From: Nocardia acididurans
Lineage (GTDB): Bacteria > Actinomycetota > Actinomycetes > Mycobacteriales > Mycobacteriaceae
NCBI RefSeq assembly: GCF_016741815.1
Contig: NZ_JAERRJ010000012.1
Span: forward strand, 186,001-250,000
Direction of reading: 5' to 3'
DNA: 64,000 nt
The translations under genes were made by a program, and so were the position numbers. Within the stretch, counting starts at the first letter, position 1. Each line of letters begins with the position of its first letter. A model generated the notes under the pieces. That model ran no database searches, had not been told where the DNA came from, and saw only the letters and a list, made by a program, of their open reading frames with translations. Below are positions 26,704 to 35,294 of this stretch, piece by piece.

Positions 26704-27183
26704 TCAGCGCTGGAGCGCGAGCTCGACAAGCCGGTCCAGGAACGGCCGCTGACCCGCGCCGAGCTTCTCCCGAGCGGTTTCGGGGTCGAACCAGTCGGCG
26801 CGGTCGATCTCCGGGAATTCGGCGGTGCGCCCGGAGCGGGGCGGCCATTCCATTTCGAAGGTGCCGGGCACGATGAGTTCGGGATCCAGATCGCCTTCGA
26901 CGGCCCATACGGTGACCTGTTTCTTGCCGCGCCCACTGCCGTAGACGACCTGCCCGAGGTCGAGCCATTCGCCTTCGGGGACGGGCAGCCCGAGTTCCTC
27001 GGTGAATTCCCGCGCGGCCGCGAGTCGCGGATCCTCTTGCCCGAGTTCGTATTCCCCCTTGGGGATGGACCAGGCGGATGCGTCCTTCTTGGCCCACAGC
27101 GGCCCGCCCATATGACCGATCAACACCTGTAGTTCGGGGGATCGGCGGAACAGGAGGACGCCCGCGCTGTACCTGAGACTCAT
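26704..27183 (-). CDS. NUDIX hydrolase
   Basis: A 159-residue MutT/NUDIX protein that would hydrolyse a nucleoside diphosphate derivative. The NUDIX box is clear (PKGEYELGQEDP, then REFTEELG) but has one extra residue between the first Gly and the first Glu compared with the consensus GX5EX7REUXEEXGU. The start is placed at MSLRYSAGVLLFRR (ATG at 27183), the natural N terminus of the domain; the ribosome binding site is weak. It converges on the NAD(P)-binding gene with 15 bases between them. Confidence 0.9.
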   Translation of the reverse strand: MSLRYSAGVLLFRRSPELQVLIGHMGGPLWAKKDASAWSIPKGEYELGQEDPRLAAAREFTEELGLPVPEGEWLDLGQVVYGSGRGKKQVTVWAVEGDLDPELIVPGTFEMEWPPRSGRTAEFPEIDRADWFDPETAREKLGAGQRPFLDRLVELALQR

Positions 27184-27397
27184 TCCCGCAGTCTGCCGGG
27201 TGCGGCCTCCCGCGCCGCAGCCGGGCCGCACCCGCCGCGACATTCCGGCAAATCAGTCGAACGGTGTTAACCATCGACATTTCCGGCATATCGGCCGCCT
27301 TGCTCCGGATGGCCGAAAAGTCCCCCTCTCCTGCGGTTTCCCCTTTAGGCTCCACTGGTTGGATCTGCCCCACACCTGATGACGAATTGGATACCGT

Positions 27398-28108
27398 ATG
27401 GAGTTCCGCAGCATCACCGCGGCAGCCACCCTGGTGATCGGCGCACTGACCCTGGCAACCGCCCCCGCGAGCGCCGAGCCCGCCCCGCAGCCGGACCTCG
27501 TCTACTCGACGAAGCTCGTGGACAAAGCGGTGGTGACCACCCTCAAAGGCGGCACCTTCGACCTGTCCGAAGCCCCCGCCGCCGACGCCGCCGACATCGT
27601 CCACGTGAAGGACGCCCTGGGCAACGTACTGCTCACCCTCCCACTGAAATTCACCATCGGAACGGTCGCGGTCCCGGTGCAACCCACGCTGGACAAGGAC
27701 GCCACCGTCCTCACCCTCACGCCCCAGCGCCCGGACAACCTGCCCACCGAGCCCTTGCGGGTGCAACCCGTCGCCTCCAAGTCGGAGAACCAGCAGGCCC
27801 TCACCTACTTCTCCACCCAGTTCGGCCTGGCCACCACCATCGGCACCTTCATCGGCACCGCCATCGGCGCCACGGTCGGCTGCCTGGCCACCCTCGTGGC
27901 GGGCTGCATCGCCGGCTTCACCGCCGGTGCGGCCATCGGCGGCATCCTCGGCAGCATCGCCGTCGGCGGCCCCACCCTCATAGTCGCCGGCATCGACCTG
28001 CTCACCACCATGAACGCCGCCGACGGCACCAGCAAGTGGGCCGAGCAGCCGACGCAGGCAACCCAGACCACCCCGGCGCAACCCACCGCACCCCAGCCCG
28101 CCAACTAG
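27398..28108 (+). CDS. Secreted protein with Gly/Ala-rich hydrophobic domain
   Basis: A 236-residue protein with a cleavable signal peptide (ending ...APASAEP). It has a ~100-residue mature region, then a Gly/Ala-rich hydrophobic stretch of roughly 60 residues (about 145-205) with the look of a glycine-zipper, and a Pro/Thr/Gln-rich tail. Such architecture is common in uncharacterised Nocardia envelope proteins. The stop overlaps the convergent sensor kinase gene by a few bases. No function is assigned. Confidence 0.75.
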   Translation: MEFRSITAAATLVIGALTLATAPASAEPAPQPDLVYSTKLVDKAVVTTLKGGTFDLSEAPAADAADIVHVKDALGNVLLTLPLKFTIGTVAVPVQPTLDKDATVLTLTPQRPDNLPTEPLRVQPVASKSENQQALTYFSTQFGLATTIGTFIGTAIGATVGCLATLVAGCIAGFTAGAAIGGILGSIAVGGPTLIVAGIDLLTTMNAADGTSKWAEQPTQATQTTPAQPTAPQPAN

Positions 28109-29349
28109 TCGGCCGTTCCGGGCGCCGCGACGATCGCGGCGGGTTCCGGAAGCAGAACCCGCCAGCGGAGCCCGGTGCCGCGGCCGTCCAGGCCCTGACC
28201 GAGATCCAGTGAGCCGCCGAGGTTCTCGGCGCGTTCGGCGAGGTTGCGGAGGCCGCTGCGACGGGGGGCCGCGCCGAGGCCGATGCCGTTGTCGGCGACG
28301 GTGATCCGGAGTTCGTCGGCGGCGGCGGTGACCTGGACGTCGATGCGGGTGGCGTGGGCGTGCCGGACCGCGTTGGACAGGGATTCGCGCAGGACGGCGA
28401 GGGCCTGGCGGGCGGTCTCGGCGGGGACGGCGTCGAGCGGGCCGTCCTGACGCAGGGTGGGGGTGAAGCCCAGATGGCTGGCCGCGGAGGTCACCAATTC
28501 GGTGATGTCGCTGTGCAATCCGTTGCTGACGGCGGGTGACTGAATGGAGAAGATGGTGGCGCGGATGTCCTGGATGGTTTCGTCGAGGGCGGTCACCACG
28601 CGGTCGAGGCGGTCGGTGAGATCCGGGGAGGGGTCGGCGCGCAGGGCGCCCTGAACGGTGAGGCCGGCCGCGTAGATGCGCTGGATTACCGTGTCGTGCA
28701 GGTCGCGGGCGATGCGTTCGCGGTCCTCCATGACGGCGATCTTCACGTTGGCGCGGTACTTCTCCTCGAGCATGCGCACATTGGCGATCTTGACCCCGGC
28801 CATGACGGCGAGCGCTTCGATGATGCGCTCGTCCTCGGGGGTGAAGGGACCGCCGCGTTTGTCGGCGAGGTAGAGGTTGCCGTACAGCTCGCCCTGCACG
28901 CGCACCGGGACGCCGAGGAAACTGCGCATGAGCGGATGCCCGGCGGGCCAGCCCGCGAAGGCCGGATGCGTGGTCAGATCGTCGACGCGGATGGGCACCT
29001 CACTGGCGAGCACCGCGCCGAGTACGCCACCGCCGTGCGGCCACACCCCGATCCGACGTTCGGTCGCCTCGTCCAGCCCGTACTGGATGAATTCGGCGAG
29101 ACGCCGGTGACCGTCCCGGGTTTCGGGATCCAGCAATCCCATGGCACCGAATCGGGCGTCCACGACCCGCGCCGCCGACACCGTGAGCTGCCGCAGAATC
29201 GTGGGCAGTTCGCGGTCGGTCGACACCGCGTACACCGCTTCCAGCAGCTCGTGCAGTCGTTCGGCCGGCGCCGCCAGATGCCGCAGTTCACCGGGCACCG
29301 CGTCGTGAGCCATCGCGTCGGGACGGTTCATGTGACCAAGGCTACCCAT
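28105..29349 (-). CDS. DosS/DosT-like GAF sensor histidine kinase
   Basis: A 414-residue soluble histidine kinase with one GAF domain (about 45-195), a HisKA_3 dimerisation helix with the phospho-acceptor in RIARDLHDT (H218), and a HATPase domain (TVADNGIGLG). The GAF domain resembles mycobacterial DosS. H138 in GWPAGHPLMRSFLGVPVR matches the haem-ligating H149 of DosS, and Y160 in GNLY matches the distal-pocket Y171. It is therefore a candidate haem sensor of O2, NO or CO. DosS and DosT have two GAF domains; this has one. It is divergent from pflB, and its likely partner response regulator is encoded beyond pflA. The start is uncertain (29349 or 29331). Confidence 0.9.
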   Translation of the reverse strand: MGSLGHMNRPDAMAHDAVPGELRHLAAPAERLHELLEAVYAVSTDRELPTILRQLTVSAARVVDARFGAMGLLDPETRDGHRRLAEFIQYGLDEATERRIGVWPHGGGVLGAVLASEVPIRVDDLTTHPAFAGWPAGHPLMRSFLGVPVRVQGELYGNLYLADKRGGPFTPEDERIIEALAVMAGVKIANVRMLEEKYRANVKIAVMEDRERIARDLHDTVIQRIYAAGLTVQGALRADPSPDLTDRLDRVVTALDETIQDIRATIFSIQSPAVSNGLHSDITELVTSAASHLGFTPTLRQDGPLDAVPAETARQALAVLRESLSNAVRHAHATRIDVQVTAAADELRITVADNGIGLGAAPRRSGLRNLAERAENLGGSLDLGQGLDGRGTGLRWRVLLPEPAAIVAAPGTAD

Positions 29350-29360
29350 CAGTTATCCGC

Positions 29361-29380
29361 ACGGTGACGTTTGTCCCTGC
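29361..29380. promoter_or_regulatory. DosR-box-like palindrome
   Basis: GTGAC-GTTT-GTCCC (core 29364-29377) matches the DosR core GGGAC-TWWA-GTCCC at nine of ten arm positions with the correct 4-base spacing; 12 of 20 positions of the full consensus fit. It lies 63 bases upstream of the pflB ATG and next to the start of the divergent kinase gene. Confidence 0.55.
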
Positions 29381-29442
29381 CGCCCCACCGGCCGGAAACC
29401 GAGGATGGAAGGGCAGATTCCTGTCGACGAGGAGAGGAAGCC

Positions 29443-31692
29443 ATGACCACCGCAACCCGCAGCCACACCCCGGCTTGGGAGGGTTTCGAGGGTGACCTGT
29501 GGCGCGACACCATCGATGTGCGCGACTTCATCCAACGGAACTACACGCCCTACGAGGGCGATGGCTCCTTCCTGGCCGGCCCCACCGCCCGCACCCTGGG
29601 CGTCTGGGCGAAGCTGTCGGCCATGTTCCCGGCCGAACGGGAGCGCGGCATCTACGACGTGGATCCGCATACCCCGTCCACCATCACCTCGCACGCGCCC
29701 GGCTATATCGACCGCGACGCCGAGCTGATCGTCGGCCTGCAGACCGATGCCCCGCTCAAGCGCGCCATCATGCCCAACGGTGGTTTCCGCATGGTGGAGG
29801 CCGGCCTGAAAGCCTATGGCGTGGAACCGGATCCGAAGGTCCACGAGATCTTCACCAGGTACCGCAAGACGCACAACGACGGCGTGTTCGACGCCTACAC
29901 CGAGGATGTTCGCGCGGCCCGCAGCGCAGGCATCGTCACCGGCCTTCCCGATGCCTACGGCCGTGGCCGCATCATCGGCGACTACCGCCGCGTCGCGCTG
30001 TACGGCGTGGACGCGCTGATCGATGCCAAGAAGGCCGATCACATTGCGCTGGAACATGAATGGGCGACCGTGTCGGTCATCCAGCAGCGCGAGGAGGTGG
30101 CCGAGCAGATTCGCGCCCTCGGCGAGTTGAAGGAGATGGCGGCCTCCTACGGCGTCGACATCTCGCGCCCGGCCACAACCGCGCGCGAGGCCATCCAGTG
30201 GCTGTACTTCGCGTACCTGGCGGCGGTGAAGGAGCAGAACGGTGCGGCCATGTCGCTGGGCCGCACCGCCAACTTCGTCGACATCTATATCGAAAGAGAT
30301 ATCGCCGCAGGGCTTCTCACCGAGGAGCGCGCGCAGGAGCTGATCGACGACTTCGTGATCAAGCTGCGGATCGTGCGCTTCCTGCGCACCCCCGAATACG
30401 ACGAGCTGTTCTCCGGCGACCCCACCTGGGTGACCGAATCCATCGGCGGCATCGGCGAGGACGGCCGGCCACTGGTGACCCGCAGCAGCTTCCGCTATCT
30501 GCAAACCCTCTACAACCTCGGCCCGGCCCCGGAACCGAATCTCACCGTGTTCTGGTCGCCGCGACTTCCCGAGGGGTTCAAGCGATTCGCCGCGCAGGTG
30601 TCCATCGACACCAGCTCCATCCAGTACGAGTCCGACGAACTCATGCGCCCGCGCTTCGGCGACGACACCGCCATCGCCTGCTGCGTCTCGGCCATGCAGG
30701 TGGGCAAGAAGATGCAATTCTTCGGTGCGCGAGTCAATCTGGCCAAGACGCTGCTGTACGCCATCAACGGCGGGCGGGACGAGAAGAGCGGCAAGGTGGT
30801 GGCGCACGGCTTCGAGCCGATCACCGCCGAGGTGCTCGACTACGCGGAGGTGCTGGACCGGCTCGACGACATGATGGACTGGCTGGCGAAGACCTATGTC
30901 GAAGCGCTCAATGTCATCCACTACATGCACGACAAGTACGCCTACGAGCGTATCGAAATGGCTTTGCACGATACGGCTGTGGCGCGCACGATGGCCTGCG
31001 GCATCGCCGGTCTGGCCGTGGCCGCGGACTCGCTGGCGGCCATCAAGTACGCGACGGTCACCCCGATCCGCGACGAGACCGGTCTTGCCACCGATTTCGC
31101 CATCGACGGCGATTTCCCCATGTTCGGCAACAATGACGACCGCGTCGACGCCATCGCCGCCCGGCTGGTGGAGGCGTTCATGGACAAGATCCGCAAGCAC
31201 CCCACCTACCGCGATGCCGAGCACACCCAGTCGGTGCTGACCATCACCTCGAATGTGGTGTACGGCAAGAAGACCGGCAACACCCCCGACGGCCGCCGGG
31301 CGGGTGAACCGTTCTCGCCGGGCGCGAATCCGATGAACGGCCGCGACACGCACGGCATCATCGCCTCGGCCCTGTCGGTGGCGAAACTGCCGTACGAGCA
31401 TGCGCAGGACGGGATTTCGCTGACCACCACGGTCACCCCGCAGGGGCTGGGCCGGACCACGCGGGATCGTGTCACCAATCTGGTGGGCGTGCTGGACGGT
31501 TACGTGGCGACCAACGGCTTCCACATGAACGTCAACGTCCTGAACAAAGACACCCTCGAGGACGCCATGGCGCATCCGGAGAACTACCCGCAGTTGACGA
31601 TTCGTGTCTCCGGCTACGCCGTCAACTTCGTGCGGCTGACCCGCGAACAGCAGCTCGACGTCATCAACCGCACCTTCCACGCGAGTCTGTGA
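29443..31692 (+). CDS. pflB: Pyruvate formate-lyase (formate C-acetyltransferase)
   Basis: A 749-residue glycyl radical enzyme converting pyruvate and CoA to acetyl-CoA and formate. The catalytic cysteine pair is in ACCVSAM (C413, C414) and the radical glycine in RVSGYAV (G724). These motifs mark true PFL rather than a dehydratase. GGAGAGGAAG lies before the ATG at 29443. The activating enzyme gene follows with a one-base overlap. An oxygen-sensitive radical enzyme in a supposedly aerobic actinomycete, between a DosS-like kinase and a DosR-like regulator, points to induction in hypoxia. Confidence 0.97.
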   Translation: MTTATRSHTPAWEGFEGDLWRDTIDVRDFIQRNYTPYEGDGSFLAGPTARTLGVWAKLSAMFPAERERGIYDVDPHTPSTITSHAPGYIDRDAELIVGLQTDAPLKRAIMPNGGFRMVEAGLKAYGVEPDPKVHEIFTRYRKTHNDGVFDAYTEDVRAARSAGIVTGLPDAYGRGRIIGDYRRVALYGVDALIDAKKADHIALEHEWATVSVIQQREEVAEQIRALGELKEMAASYGVDISRPATTAREAIQWLYFAYLAAVKEQNGAAMSLGRTANFVDIYIERDIAAGLLTEERAQELIDDFVIKLRIVRFLRTPEYDELFSGDPTWVTESIGGIGEDGRPLVTRSSFRYLQTLYNLGPAPEPNLTVFWSPRLPEGFKRFAAQVSIDTSSIQYESDELMRPRFGDDTAIACCVSAMQVGKKMQFFGARVNLAKTLLYAINGGRDEKSGKVVAHGFEPITAEVLDYAEVLDRLDDMMDWLAKTYVEALNVIHYMHDKYAYERIEMALHDTAVARTMACGIAGLAVAADSLAAIKYATVTPIRDETGLATDFAIDGDFPMFGNNDDRVDAIAARLVEAFMDKIRKHPTYRDAEHTQSVLTITSNVVYGKKTGNTPDGRRAGEPFSPGANPMNGRDTHGIIASALSVAKLPYEHAQDGISLTTTVTPQGLGRTTRDRVTNLVGVLDGYVATNGFHMNVNVLNKDTLEDAMAHPENYPQLTIRVSGYAVNFVRLTREQQLDVINRTFHASL

Positions 31693-32441
31693 TGACCGCG
31701 GCGACGCTCGCTCCGGTCACCGGCACCGTCCACTCCTGGGATCTCTCCATCGGCGTGGACGGGCCGGGCACCCGGTTCGTCACCTTTCTCAGCGGCTGTC
31801 CGCTGCGCTGCCTGTACTGCCAGAATCCGGACACCTGGCTGCGGGCCAACGGCACCCGGCAGACCAGCGACGAGATGCTGACCGAGGCGGCCAAGTATGT
31901 GCCGTTCATCACAGCCGCGGGCGGCGGAGCGACGCTCAGCGGCGGCGAACCACTCCAGCAGCCGGAGTTCGCGAGCGCGCTGCTGCACGGGTTCAAGGAG
32001 CTCGGCCTGCACACGGCCCTCGACACCTCGGGCTATCTGGGACCGCTGGCCTCCGAGGAGCTGCTCGCGGCCACCGATCTGGTGCTGCTCGACATCAAGG
32101 CTGGACGGCCGGAGACCTACCGGCGGCTGACCGCCCGGGAGCTGGAACCGACCCTGCGTTTCGCGGAACGCCTGGCCGCGCTCGGCACGCCGATCTGGCT
32201 GCGGTACGTGCTGGTGCCCGGCCGCACCGACGCGCCCGAGGAGATCGGCCCGGTGGCCCGCTTCGCCACCGGACTGGGCAATGTCGAACGCGTCGATGTC
32301 CTGCCCTTCCACACCCTCGGACAGTCGAAGTGGGAGGCCCTGAACCGCCGCTTCGTGCTGGCCGGCACGCCGACCCCCACCCCCGAGCAGGTCGAGCTGG
32401 CGCGGCACGAATTCCAGTCGTACGGCCTGGTGGCCTACTAG
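31692..32441 (+). CDS. pflA: Pyruvate formate-lyase-activating enzyme
   Basis: A 249-residue radical SAM protein that installs the glycyl radical on PflB. The cluster motif CPLRCLYC (C36, C40, C43) is near the N terminus and is followed by QNPDTW; TLSGGEPL is the SAM-contacting segment. The gene starts within the pflB stop (TGATG), indicating translational coupling. A strong hairpin follows, so pflB-pflA forms a complete two-gene unit. Length and motifs are normal. Confidence 0.97.
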   Translation: MTAATLAPVTGTVHSWDLSIGVDGPGTRFVTFLSGCPLRCLYCQNPDTWLRANGTRQTSDEMLTEAAKYVPFITAAGGGATLSGGEPLQQPEFASALLHGFKELGLHTALDTSGYLGPLASEELLAATDLVLLDIKAGRPETYRRLTARELEPTLRFAERLAALGTPIWLRYVLVPGRTDAPEEIGPVARFATGLGNVERVDVLPFHTLGQSKWEALNRRFVLAGTPTPTPEQVELARHEFQSYGLVAY

Positions 32442-32473
32442 ACCCCCTGTTCTCGCGCGGAGGAACAGGGACA

Positions 32474-32509
32474 GCGGCGGGCGTGGCAGTTTCGGGCCAC
32501 GCCCGCCGC
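32474..32509 (+). terminator. Hairpin terminator after pflBA
   Basis: A perfect 14-bp stem (GCGGCGGGCGTGGC with its complement) and an 8-base loop, 33 bases after the pflA stop. No U-tract follows, as is common in actinobacteria. A weaker CCTGTTC/GAACAGG inverted repeat precedes it. Confidence 0.75.
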
Positions 32510-32553
32510 ACAGCTTCGCCGAGCCCGCGGCGGCCGCCTGGAAAGATGGGTGT

Positions 32554-33216
32554 GTGAACAGTTCAGGAAAGATCCGGGTCTTCCTGCTGGACGATCACGA
32601 GATCGTGCGCCGTGGGCTGCAGGATCTGCTCGAGGCCGAGGGCGATATCGATGTGGTCGGCGAAGCCGGGACGGCCGCCGAGGCGCTGCGGCGTATCCCC
32701 GCGGTGCGACCGGATGTGGCCGTGCTCGACGTCCGCCTCGAGGACGGCGACGGTGTGAGCGTCTGCCGTGAGCTCGTCTCCGACATCCCGGCCCTGAACG
32801 TCCTCATGCTCACCTCCTTCTCCGATGACGAGGCCCTGCTGGGTGCGGTGCTGGCGGGGGCCAAAGGCTATGTGCTGAAACAGCTTCGCGGCGCGCAGCT
32901 GGTCGATGCCGTCCGGCGGGTGGCGGCGGGCGAATCGCTCATCGACGCGCGCACGGCGGCCGAGGTCACCGAGCGGGCGCGGCGGCGCGGCCCGGTCGCC
33001 GATCCGCTGGCCGCCGCCGAATTGACCGAGCGCGAACGGCAGATCCTGGCTCTGATCGGAAAAGCCATGTCGAACAAGGAGATCGCGGCGGAGCTGTATC
33101 TGTCCGACAAGACCGTGCGCAACTATGTGTCGTCGCTGCTGAGCAAGCTCGGGCTGGTGCGGCGGTCGCAGGCCGCGGTGCTGGCCGAGCAGCTGAAGCA
33201 TCAGGGCGGGATGTAG
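32554..33216 (+). CDS. dosR: DosR/DevR-like NarL-family response regulator
   Basis: A 220-residue response regulator. The receiver domain has D13-D14, phospho-acceptor D59 (AVLDVRLED) and K108 (YVLKQLRG). The C-terminal LuxR-type HTH (about 155-215) contains LTERERQIL and NKEIAAELYLSDKTVRNYVS. The overall sequence closely resembles M. tuberculosis DosR, from VFLLDDHEIVRRGLQDLL onward. The start is GTG at 32554 with a GGAAAG site upstream. With the haem-GAF kinase 3.2 kb away it would form a two-component system controlling pflBA. Confidence 0.92.
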   Translation: MNSSGKIRVFLLDDHEIVRRGLQDLLEAEGDIDVVGEAGTAAEALRRIPAVRPDVAVLDVRLEDGDGVSVCRELVSDIPALNVLMLTSFSDDEALLGAVLAGAKGYVLKQLRGAQLVDAVRRVAAGESLIDARTAAEVTERARRRGPVADPLAAAELTERERQILALIGKAMSNKEIAAELYLSDKTVRNYVSSLLSKLGLVRRSQAAVLAEQLKHQGGM

Positions 33217-33276
33217 TAGGGCTTCGGGGTCTCGGATGCCCATTGCACATCCGGAGTGACGCCGGTTACAGTCGAT

Positions 33277-33293
33277 TTGCAAGTCGCTTGCAA
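33277..33293. promoter_or_regulatory. 17-bp palindromic operator upstream of lipP-like gene
   Basis: Perfect palindrome TTGCAAG-TCG-CTTGCAA, 46 bases before the ATG of the serine hydrolase gene. It has the size and AT-rich arms of a TetR- or HTH-type operator. The TTGCAA halves could also act as a -35 element. Confidence 0.6.
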
Positions 33294-33338
33294 TTGCTAG
33301 CACCGACTTGGCGACGACGCAGACAAAGGAGTCTGACC

Positions 33339-34589
33339 ATGCCGGCTGCGCACAGGGGCGAATCCGCTTCGGCGGAACGAACTTCCGCCGATCCCACGAT
33401 GCTCATCGACGACCGCTTCACCGCCGTCGCCGCCCGCTTCTTCACCATGTTCCGCCGCAAATCCCAGGGCGGCGGCGCGCTTTCGGTGTACCTGCACGGT
33501 GAGCCGGTACTCGACATCTGGTCCGGCTGGGCCGCCCCGGACCGGCGCTGGCAGGCCGACACCCTCGCCCTGTCCTACTCCACCAGCAAGGGTGTGGCCG
33601 CCACCGTGGCCAACCGGCTGATCGAATCCGGCGTGCTGGAACTCGATGCGCCGGTGGCGACCTACTGGCCGGAGTTCGCCGCGAACGGCAAGGCCGACAT
33701 CACCGTTCGCGACATCCTCACCCACCGCGCGGGTCTGCAGCGGGTGCGCGGCCTCGTCCCCACCATCGACGATCAGCTCGACCACGACACGGTGGCCGCC
33801 GCGCTCGCCGCCGCCGCACCGGATCCCATGCGGTTGCGCGCCTCGGGCTACCACGCCATCAACTTCGGCACCCTGGTCGCCGAGGTCGCACAGCGCGCCA
33901 CCGGCCGCGACTTCCGCGACATCCTGCGCACGGAGCTGGCAGAACCGCTGGGCGACAACGACTTCTGGTTCGGCGTCCCCCGTGAGCACCGCCATCGCAT
34001 CGCGCAGCTCTCCCCGCGGCTGGGTATCGCCCGCATCGGCATGGACCGCCTCATCGCGCCCTTCGCTCCCGTCCCCCAGCTGCGTTCGGCCCGCAGCGCG
34101 GTTTTCGACGGCTGGGCCGATCTGTCGGTGGGCCGGCGCCCCTACGACGCCATGATGCCCGGCTGGAACGGCACCTTCACCGCGCGCTCGCTGGCCAAGA
34201 TGTACGGCGCACTCGCCAATGACGGCCTGGCCGGACACCGCCGCCTCTTCCACGCCGAAACCACCGCGGATATCGCGCGGATGCCGCTCAATTCCCGTTA
34301 CGACTACGTCCTGGGCGCGGCCCCGCAATTCGCCCGTGGCTACCACCGCGCAATCGTAGGAACACGTCTCACCCGCCGCGCCTTCGGGCACTTCGGAATC
34401 GGCGGTTCCGGCGGTATCGCCATCCCCGGCGACGGCCTCTCCATCGCCTTCGTCACCAACCATCTCGGCTACCCCGTGATGACCCTCGGCGACCATCGCC
34501 TCCCCCTGCTGGCCGCCCTCGCCCAGCGCGCGGCCCGCACGGCCGCCGCCTCGCCCGCGACCGCACCCCGCTTCGAGCAAGCGGGGTGA
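33339..34589 (+). CDS. lipP: LipP-like serine hydrolase (beta-lactamase fold esterase)
   Basis: A 416-residue beta-lactamase/esterase-fold serine hydrolase. The SxxK motif is STSK (S81, K84), a tyrosine motif YHAIN comes next, and GHFGIGGSGG is near the C terminus in place of the KTG triad. This is the class-C-like esterase group that includes mycobacterial LipP (Rv2463), which occupies the same place between tig and the nei/rpiB genes. AAAGGAG lies before the ATG at 33339. The substrate is likely a short-chain ester; this is not proven. Confidence 0.85.
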   Translation: MPAAHRGESASAERTSADPTMLIDDRFTAVAARFFTMFRRKSQGGGALSVYLHGEPVLDIWSGWAAPDRRWQADTLALSYSTSKGVAATVANRLIESGVLELDAPVATYWPEFAANGKADITVRDILTHRAGLQRVRGLVPTIDDQLDHDTVAAALAAAAPDPMRLRASGYHAINFGTLVAEVAQRATGRDFRDILRTELAEPLGDNDFWFGVPREHRHRIAQLSPRLGIARIGMDRLIAPFAPVPQLRSARSAVFDGWADLSVGRRPYDAMMPGWNGTFTARSLAKMYGALANDGLAGHRRLFHAETTADIARMPLNSRYDYVLGAAPQFARGYHRAIVGTRLTRRAFGHFGIGGSGGIAIPGDGLSIAFVTNHLGYPVMTLGDHRLPLLAALAQRAARTAAASPATAPRFEQAG

Positions 34590-34598
34590 ACAACGACG

Positions 34599-34630
34599 AC
34601 AGGCGCTCCCGCGTACGCGAGAGCGCCTGT
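34599..34630 (+). terminator. Hairpin terminator after lipP-like gene
   Basis: Perfect 10-bp stem ACAGGCGCTC/GAGCGCCTGT beginning 10 bases after the stop codon, with a self-complementary GCGTACGC loop. Confidence 0.65.
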
Positions 34631-34677
34631 GCGCCGTGTGAAGATCTGAGCCCTGACAGGGCCGGAAGCCGCGAAAA

Positions 34678-34755
<78 letters not shown>

Positions 34756-34802
34756 TTGCACGCCGGCCGGTGGGCCGACGCTCCCCGATGAACGGGAACC
34801 AG

Positions 34803-34873
<71 letters not shown>

Positions 34874-35294
34874 GTAGCCGCATCGCCGAGACGATGCCGC
34901 TTGCGTTGAGCACTGTACCGAACCTCACTGCCGGAATGCCAATCCGCCCCCGTTCACGCACGTCGGGGCAGGTCGCGGCGCGGGGTCGGCGCGTCGGCGG
35001 GGACACGCGAAAATTGGGTGTAACGCACGCGTGATCGCAGCGATCAATCATCCGATCGCCATTCGCGAGACAGCGGGAACCTGTTCTTAATCATAGGTTT
35101 TCGATGTCGGGTGGCTTGCTAGGATCCTTTTTGTCCGGACGGGGGTATCTGGAAAGGGGGCGGTGAGCATGCACCAGACAAGGTGTGGCCGACCGCGAGG
35201 TAGTGAGCTCCAAACGAAGGGTGTGCCCGGCGCGCTGAGCGGCAATGGCGACGCGGCAGCCGGCACCGACAACTCCTATACCGGGTGAGCGGCC
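34874..35294. other. Intergenic region upstream of diguanylate cyclase
   Basis: About 420 bases without a convincing gene. It holds the promoter region of the tRNA pair on the minus strand and the leader of the GGDEF gene on the plus strand. A 15-base palindrome TGATCGCAGCGATCA (35032-35046) is the only clear small element, and an AT-rich stretch near 35083-35135 could contain the GGDEF promoter. Confidence 0.5.

Noticed and set aside
29353..31680. 775-codon frame antisense to pflB
   Set aside because: No recognisable domain; PFL active-site motifs are on the plus strand.
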